Part shown: piece after piece, positions 60,356 through 64,000 of the stretch | Numbering within the stretch: the stretch's first letter is position 1 | Layout of the letters: each line of letters opens with the position of its first letter | Source of the DNA: Heracleum sosnowskyi | Taxonomy: Eukaryota; Streptophyta; Magnoliopsida; Apiales; Apiaceae | Assembly: GCA_030848705.1 (NCBI GenBank) | Contig: CM061240.1 | Span: 23,517,001-23,581,000, forward strand | DNA: 64,000 nt | Direction: 5' to 3' | Notes under the pieces: model-generated | Databases searched by the model: none | The model's input: the letters and a program-made list of their open reading frames with translations, nothing else | What the model was told of the DNA's origin: nothing | Translations under genes and position numbers: made by a program

Positions 60356-62714
60356 ATGTTTCACTGAGGGCGCTTCAATGTTTCATTGAGGACGCCTCAA
60401 TGTTTTATTGAGGGCGCCTCAATGTTTCATTGAGGGCGGTTGTTTTTAAATAAATAATTAAAAATAGAAGAATACTAGAAAAAAATATAAAATTCATCAC
60501 AAAAATAGTGGGCATGTTTTTCTGGATATTTATAAATTTAAATTCAAATTTTGCATATTTTTCTATTTTTATTTAATTTTTCAGGTTAATTTACAATAAT
60601 AATAAACATCCTCCTGCCCTCAATGTTTCATTGAGGGCGTTCGTTTAAAAAAATTAAATTAAAAATATATAAAAAGTCAAAATTAAAATTAAAATTCATA
60701 CACACCCAAGCAATCGTAATAACTGTTTTTCTGACGAATGTTACCTTATTTCAACTAATTTTCTAATAATTGATTTGTTTTTTACTCATTTTTAACTAGT
60801 TTGTAAATTTCCTTGAAAAATTAAATAAAATAGAAAAAAGGTGAAAATTAAATTTAAAATTCATACACACACAAGTAATCGTAGTTACCATTTTTGTGAC
60901 GAATTTTACCTTATTTTCATTAATTTTATAATTTTTGAATTTTTTTCACTCATTTTAACTACTTTGTAGATTTACTTGAAAAATTAAATAAAATTGTAAA
61001 AAGGAAAATTTTGAATTAAAATTCATACACAACCAAGTAATCATACTCAGTATAAACACTATCAACTACAAAAGATTCAAAGATTTTAGTTATATAAGAG
61101 AAATATTAGAAATTTTAAAGTTTAGGGCTTACCCTAACCCCTAAACCCTAAATCCTTTACCCTAAATCCAATACCCTATATATTATACTCTAAATTTATA
61201 TATACCCAAGTAATCGTACAATAACAATGTAATTACAGAGGGTTCAACACCTTAATGTTTCGTTACGGTCAGTCACTTTGAAAAACTAAATAAAAAAAAT
61301 AAGAAAATGAAAATTTTGAATTTAAATTCATACAGTACACCAAAGTAATCATACTCACTATAAACACTATCAACTACAAAAGGATTCAAAGATTTTAGTT
61401 ATATAAGAGAAAAATTATAAATTATAAAGTTTAGGGGTTACCCTAACCCCTAAACCTTAAACCCTAAATCCTATACCCTAAATTAAATTTAAAATTCATA
61501 CACACACAAGTAATCGTAGTTATCAATTTTGTGACGAATTTTACCTCATTTTCATTAATTTTCTAATTGTTGAATTTTTTCACTCATTTTAACTACTTTG
61601 TAGATTTACTTGAAAAATTAAAAAAAATTGTAAAAAGACAAAATTTGAATTTAATTTCATACTCACTATAAACACTATCAACTACAAAGTGTCGGGATTC
61701 AAAGATTTTAGTTATATAAGAGAAAAATTAGAAATTTTAAAGTTTAAGGGTTACCCTAACTCCTAAACACTATCTTCTATTTTTAATTATTTGTTTAAAA
61801 ACGACCGAAACATTGAGGGGACCTCAATGAAACATTGAGGACGCCCTCAATGTTTTATTGAGGGCAGGGGGATATTTTTAATACATATTTTTATAAATAC
61901 ATATTAATACATATTTTTATCACATTTTTTATTAGATATGATTATAAATTTCAATTATTAAATCAAAAAACGAAATTAAACTCTTTTTTTTGAAAAAATA
62001 ATTGAAAATTAGTCAAATAGTCCAAAGTGATTCTACAGCAGAATCAAATCTATCTAAAATGATTCTACAACAGAATCAAATTTAAAATCAATGTTTTTAT
62101 TCAAATTTTAAATGTTAAATTTTTTATAAAGTTTGTATATGCTAATATTCTACGTTAGAATCAGATTATATATTTTATGTAAAAAAAAATTAAAATTATT
62201 TATGAGATTGTATAATAAAATATATGGTTCTCTCCGATTCTCTATAAGATGGTTCTCTCTCGAACAATGACATATATATATATATATAAGTCTGTACCCC
62301 AATAATAAGTTCGTAAGATTAGTATCATGAGAAATGAGAAATGGTGAGCTATATTGTTGAATTTGCTGATTTGGATGAAAATTAGTAAGTCTTCATATGA
62401 ATACATATGTTAGCTTATAATCACACATATTACTTTTGATCTACATCCAAATCACCGATTTCAATCATACAAGAGTTACCCTTTCTTAGTTTTGGTTGAT
62501 TCTTATCGGAATATGCATGTTTTTTATATATTAGCTGGAAAAAACACAAACAAATTGGAATAATTAGGAGGTACAATATTAAAAACACAAACAAATTTAT
62601 GATGTAATTAATATATGTACATTTATATACAACTAAACTAAATTAATCAATTTTCTACTTTCCTGGATGCAGCTATTTTATGCAGAATATCTACTTATTC
62701 ATTTTTTGCGTTGA
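46431..62714 (+). CDS. Plastid aromatic prenyltransferase, UbiA family (12 exons, 405 aa)
   Basis: Exons: 46,431-46,500; 46,838-47,142; 47,516-47,599; 47,683-47,757; 47,845-47,928; 48,151-48,240; 48,527-48,625; 48,729-48,824; 49,079-49,150; 59,912-60,007; 60,154-60,258; 62,673-62,714. All introns are GT-AG, and the frame is open for 405 codons. About 80 N-terminal residues, rich in Ser/Arg/Lys, look like a plastid transit peptide. The two metal-diphosphate motifs are present: NQVTDLDID (Asn169, Asp173, Asp177) and KDIPDVDGD (Asp305, Asp309), with hydrophobic membrane helices around them. It ends LFYAEYLLIHFLR, as in homogentisate phytyltransferase relatives. The family transfers a prenyl diphosphate to an aromatic ring in plastid membranes. 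The helices between the motifs look diverged from housekeeping phytyltransferase, so a specialised acceptor (flavonoid, coumarin, phloroglucinol type) is possible. Substrate unknown. Confidence 0.93.
49230..49930. mobile_element. Foldback / long-TIR element in (TA)n DNA
   Basis: Left end GGTCCTATTCAACTAGAAAC and right end GTTTCTAGTTGAATAAAAGCC are inverted. The inverted similarity extends about 200 bp inward (CTGCACCACACA / TGTGTGGTGCAG; GAAATCTGACCTCACT / AGTGAAGTCGGATTTC). TATATA tracts flank it on both sides. No transposase. The interior has many ATCACTAAA words, as does DNA at 50,000-50,225 and 56,784-56,800. Confidence 0.7.
50226..50741 (+). repeat. 5' LTR of the intronic gypsy element
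   Basis: 516 bp. A TATATAAAGG box-like sequence at about 50,561-50,570 could start transcription inside the host intron in the sense direction. Confidence 0.93.
50775..53276 (+). CDS. Gag-protease polyprotein of the intronic gypsy element (833 aa)
   Basis: ATG at 50,775, 33 bp after the PBS start. Residues 1-270 are low-complexity Pro/Thr-rich and then a charged helix. About 275-370 form the retrotransposon gag domain (WYSRLPPNSIGSFKEL, FINQFISGR). About 525-540 is a variant zinc knuckle of the form CX2HX4HX4C (CRFHKEVGHDTDYC). An aspartic protease-like region starts near 669, with DNGAS (residues 671-675) where D-(S/T)-G is usual, followed by ILGRTGL near 760. It ends before any RT. It is uninterrupted, consistent with a young copy that could supply gag and be mobilised in trans. 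The plant Tat/Ogre-like gypsy clade is my best guess. Confidence 0.9.
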   Translation: MANTRRTTRDTPVSEELPITSATETQGSQPPPITGTEGADAPITTTQGPEVPITAEGTNPLQMVVHGSNPLEITHQQPITTSPLIMNAPRSLQLHTTDLPQYATQTLGMPSYGMPPRPTAGGSGTNPIYHEAYVPPYIQGLGPQNQQTRQTPFVQDYSGPYTEDEGYTTGEDVAPRRRRSSQTNRDQPQTTKEKIAAHEVEAARLKKLLAEEEAAQSQGRSTERVPIINLDPTPRRTKRAEAPRGDPSVLLPLGDPDDPTPPFTQDIMKATISRKFKMPTIKAYDGMGDPANHVRTFSNALLLQPTNDAVKCRAFPQTLAGMAQRWYSRLPPNSIGSFKELSKAFINQFISGRVHEKSSASLMVIQQGKNEALRDYINRFTREALKVPDLEDKVAMIALQQGTTDDHFKRSLAKHPPENMLKLQHRAGKYIKSEESMKKYEPTVEGSENGKKRKETQEYDARDKYPMTAKDSDSPPKRNNFGPRFNEYARLNTSRSQILMDIEKEEDLRWPKPLRSDLEKRNKNQLCRFHKEVGHDTDYCRQLKDEIEFLIRRGKLDKFTKDGSRGNQQGNYERKDYDRRDNDQDRNPKPRGPVINMIFGGPTAAGSSRNSRKAYAREVMTVVGEVPKRARTEVAISFDDSDLEGVKFPHDDPLVIIPVIGNSKTKRVLVDNGASVDILFYDAFIKMGYTDSQLTPSNMPIYGFNGVESKGEGTIQLPMTIGQGSQTTTQMLNFMVIKATSTYNAILGRTGLHAFKAVASTYHLKIKFPTRNGVGEEQGDQKMARSCYVAALRPDGVGGRFSQSRLWIRETMKKEGTEMPRTWHASNLKVYYV
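53277..54369 (+). other. Non-coding internal region of the gypsy element
   Basis: No RT motif (no YxDD) in any frame that I can see. Contains a 60-66-bp direct duplication (about 54,140-54,195 and 54,212-54,268, GTTAGTTCTT...TCTGTAAGCCACGTTT) and a second pair, GAAAAGCT(G/A)AG...TCGTTTTGTTCGA, at about 54,308-54,440. Confidence 0.6.
54445..55190 (+). repeat. GC-rich 115-130-bp tandem array in the gypsy element
   Basis: About six to seven diverged copies of a unit containing AACGCCCAGGAAACAGTCT, GGCGTGGTTCACAACCCCGT, CTTGTACACGGGGGTGACC and AACGCCCAGAAG. The unit looks open in several frames on both strands (for example 54,825-55,121 plus, 54,888-55,295 minus). The frames follow the repeat and carry no known domain. 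Confidence 0.85.
55500..56055 (+). repeat. 51-bp tandem array just before the 3' LTR
   Basis: Eleven copies at about 49-53-bp spacing of a unit with ACCTGTGGGTACAT then GAAAATTCCTAAAATATTAG and GAATAATTATTAAA. The inner TTCCTAAAATATTAGGAA is an imperfect palindrome. Confidence 0.93.
56268..56783 (+). repeat. 3' LTR of the intronic gypsy element
   Basis: 516 bp, about ten differences from the 5' LTR (for example CATAACATAA versus CATACCATAA). Confidence 0.93.
57285..59600 (-). mobile_element. Old, decayed Copia element on the minus strand (intron 9)
   Basis: Two diverged repeats (about 57,285-57,680 and 59,255-59,600, sharing TATCTCACAA, ATTTATAAGAGAAGA and TATTTCAAT words) look like LTRs. 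A minus-strand PBS-type TGGTATTAAAGCC at about 59,210-59,222 fits the Copia type. Inside, 58,150-58,425 (minus) encodes a Copia gag-pol protease-to-GAG_pre-integrase stretch (LKDVRYIPC) with the expected D-S-G-A-S changed to NFCAL. RT and RNase H are not seen. Confidence 0.65.
60281..60352. repeat. Long (TA)n microsatellite in intron 11
   Basis: About 35 TA units directly before the foldback element. Confidence 0.95.
60355..61868. mobile_element. Foldback element with CCTCAATG(TTT)CATTGAGG palindromes (intron 11)
   Basis: The left end holds four tandem units of CCTCAATGTTTCATTGAGGG; the right end holds inverted copies. About 45 bp inward of these (AATAATTAAAAATAGAAGA left, its inverse right) also match, so the terminal inverted repeats are about 100 bp. 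Inside are three copies of a roughly 170-bp repeat (AATTCATACACACACAAGTA...; 60,697, 60,860, 61,490) and two telomere-like CCCTAAA tracts (61,128-61,190 and 61,438-61,482). No ORF. Confidence 0.65.
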
Positions 62715-63505
62715 GAAGAAAATGACGGACATGTACCTTGGGTGTCATGTTCATTTAAAGGAGTAACGATGGTTATTATCCATGATTTGTGAATTTTGAA
62801 TAATAACTCCATTGAAATGAGTTAAATTCTCTATCGACTTGTAAGTTACAGATACTTGATTATAAGCCCTCTTAAATAATTATTATTGTTCTTTTGGTAG
62901 TTATGTTGTGCAGCTTAATAATTTAAATTATGTATGCTTTATCGGTGTACGTATTTATAATATCCTATCTTTTACATTTTGCATATACAATAAATATCCA
63001 TAAGCTACCCCACACCATTATATTGAACACTCAATAAGTAGTTTGCCTCAACATTTACTCATACACCATAAAAATAATTCTATTGCCACTGACTTGAGCT
63101 AAGAGCTTTGTTAGAAAAATGATATGATTATTCCATATTTGTAACATAGTCAAACTAGCTATATTCAATCGATTTTGGTTGAATTATGACTGGTCGTTAG
63201 CTATATTTTCATGGCCTTCTTATCTTTTGTGTACCTCTTCTTGTCTTCTTTTTCAATTAGCAGTGGGCTTTGAAATAGATCTATCTCCATTGACTCCATT
63301 AGCATTTGAATGTGGAACTATTTTCAGAGCTACCTGCATACCTTTCTCTATGCAGTCAACATATGACGTGTCAAGAGACATTAAGTGCAAATGCATCTTA
63401 ACTTTTCAATAAAAGTAGTCCCATTATTGATGGTAGATCTTTCAAATTTTTGTGAATTTAGAAGCTTACTCTGTTATTAATTGTTACTCCGGGTACTTTT
63501 AACAA
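62715..63505 (+). other. 3' flank of the prenyltransferase gene
   Basis: The start of this stretch should hold the 3' UTR; an AATAAA-like word lies near 62,989. The 77-codon open frame at 63,179-63,409 has no homology I recognise. Otherwise AT-rich with no clear feature. Confidence 0.4.
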
Positions 63506-63999
63506 TGAGATTGTAGAAGGGGATTGAATACAATCTCAAACTTTTTGAATTTTTTTCAAAACGAATTCCAAGTGAAAGAACAGAAAAAATAAGAAATTTA
63601 AAAACAAGAAACACAAGCTTTTAAATTTCTTGAATAATCTGTGTTACAAAGCACAACTATTATATTCAGTGTTCTCTGTTGATGAGTATTTTTAGAGTAT
63701 CTTTCACAGTGAAGGAGTGATATCAACACCAATTTCAAGTCTTTTGTTTGTTACAATTCAGAAGTGTGGAAAATAATTTTAATGGTATTTTAACTATCTA
63801 TTAATTTTATATAATAAACAAATAGAAACTACTTAATAAATATGAGAGAAAACATTCTTGGAATTAGAGTTCTTTTATTGGCTATCATGAATGTCTAATT
63901 TGCGTTTCTTGTATTCGCCATTCCCATGGTCAATCAAAGTATAACTTGTAGGCTATTAAAAACCTAGGATTATCAGTCACAAGAAAATCACAATACAAG
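63506..63999 (-). repeat. Probable SIRE-type LTR, reversed and cut by the window end
   Basis: TGAGATTGTAGAAGGGGATT on the plus strand is the reverse of the ATTCAATCCCCTTCTACAAT type LTR 3' end seen in SIRE-like elements (compare 500-531). It fits a minus-strand LTR running off the window. Only one end is visible. Confidence 0.5.
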
Positions 64000-64000
64000 T

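Noticed and set aside
63179..63412. 77-codon plus-strand ORF downstream of the prenyltransferase gene
   Set aside because: No recognised domain or partner exon; length expected by chance. Mentioned in the flank entry only.

Overview
This is a stretch of eudicot nuclear genome dominated by nested transposable elements, with one intact host gene. Reasons: split genes with GT-AG introns, SIRE-type Copia elements with an extra envelope-like ORF, plant Ty3/gypsy elements, CACTA transposons, captured fragments of plant casein kinase 1 and plasma-membrane H+-ATPase genes, and a plastid-type aromatic prenyltransferase. A member of the Apiaceae would fit a diverged coumarin-type prenyltransferase, but that is a guess. 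I see no rRNA, tRNA gene, CRISPR or bacterial operon.

Region 1, bases 1-44,080: two related SIRE-like Copia elements, called here Z (1,256-bp LTR, 'LTR X') and W (1,155-bp LTR, 'LTR Y'). Z lies immediately upstream of W, and the block [Z - LTR X - W - LTR Y - short host flank] is present twice in tandem. Copy A is 1-21,665 and enters the window inside LTR X. Copy B is 21,666-44,080. In copy A a gypsy-like element V (5,602-19,897, minus strand, TSD AAGAC) sits in the W envelope-like ORF. A 7.4-kb Pack-CACTA transposon (5,796-13,243, TSD TAC) sits in V's left LTR, and a 67-bp mini-CACTA (15,303-15,369, TSD AGA) lies inside V. The Pack-CACTA carries exons of two unrelated host genes plus long arrays of GTGGGNCCCAC palindromes. 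Copy B has lost about 11.4 kb of this (equivalent to about 4,037-15,407). In copy B, Z is interrupted by a 6.2-kb CACTA element (26,439-32,632, TSD TCT) encoding a fused TNP2-N-terminus / TNP1-like / Ulp1-like gene that lacks the DDE transposase core.

Region 2, 44,081-63,999: host DNA. A UbiA-family plastid aromatic prenyltransferase gene (46,431-62,714, plus strand) reads as 12 exons and 405 codons with every splice site intact. Its intron 9 is about 10.8 kb. It contains a foldback element, a young non-autonomous gypsy element (50,226-56,783, TSD TCACT) that encodes an 833-aa gag-protease but no reverse transcriptase, and an old decayed Copia copy on the minus strand. Intron 11 holds a second foldback element with telomere-like tracts. 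The downstream flank ends in what looks like a reversed SIRE-type LTR.

Order of events that can be read: W inserted into host DNA; Z lies next to W pol with LTR ends intact, consistent with Z inserting into W; V inserted into W env; the two CACTA elements inserted into V; the block was tandemly duplicated; copy B was then deleted. The age of the Pack-CACTA and of the 26.4-kb CACTA relative to the duplication cannot be read, because the matching sites are deleted or outside the window. The LTRs of the intronic gypsy element differ at only about ten sites, so it is a late arrival.
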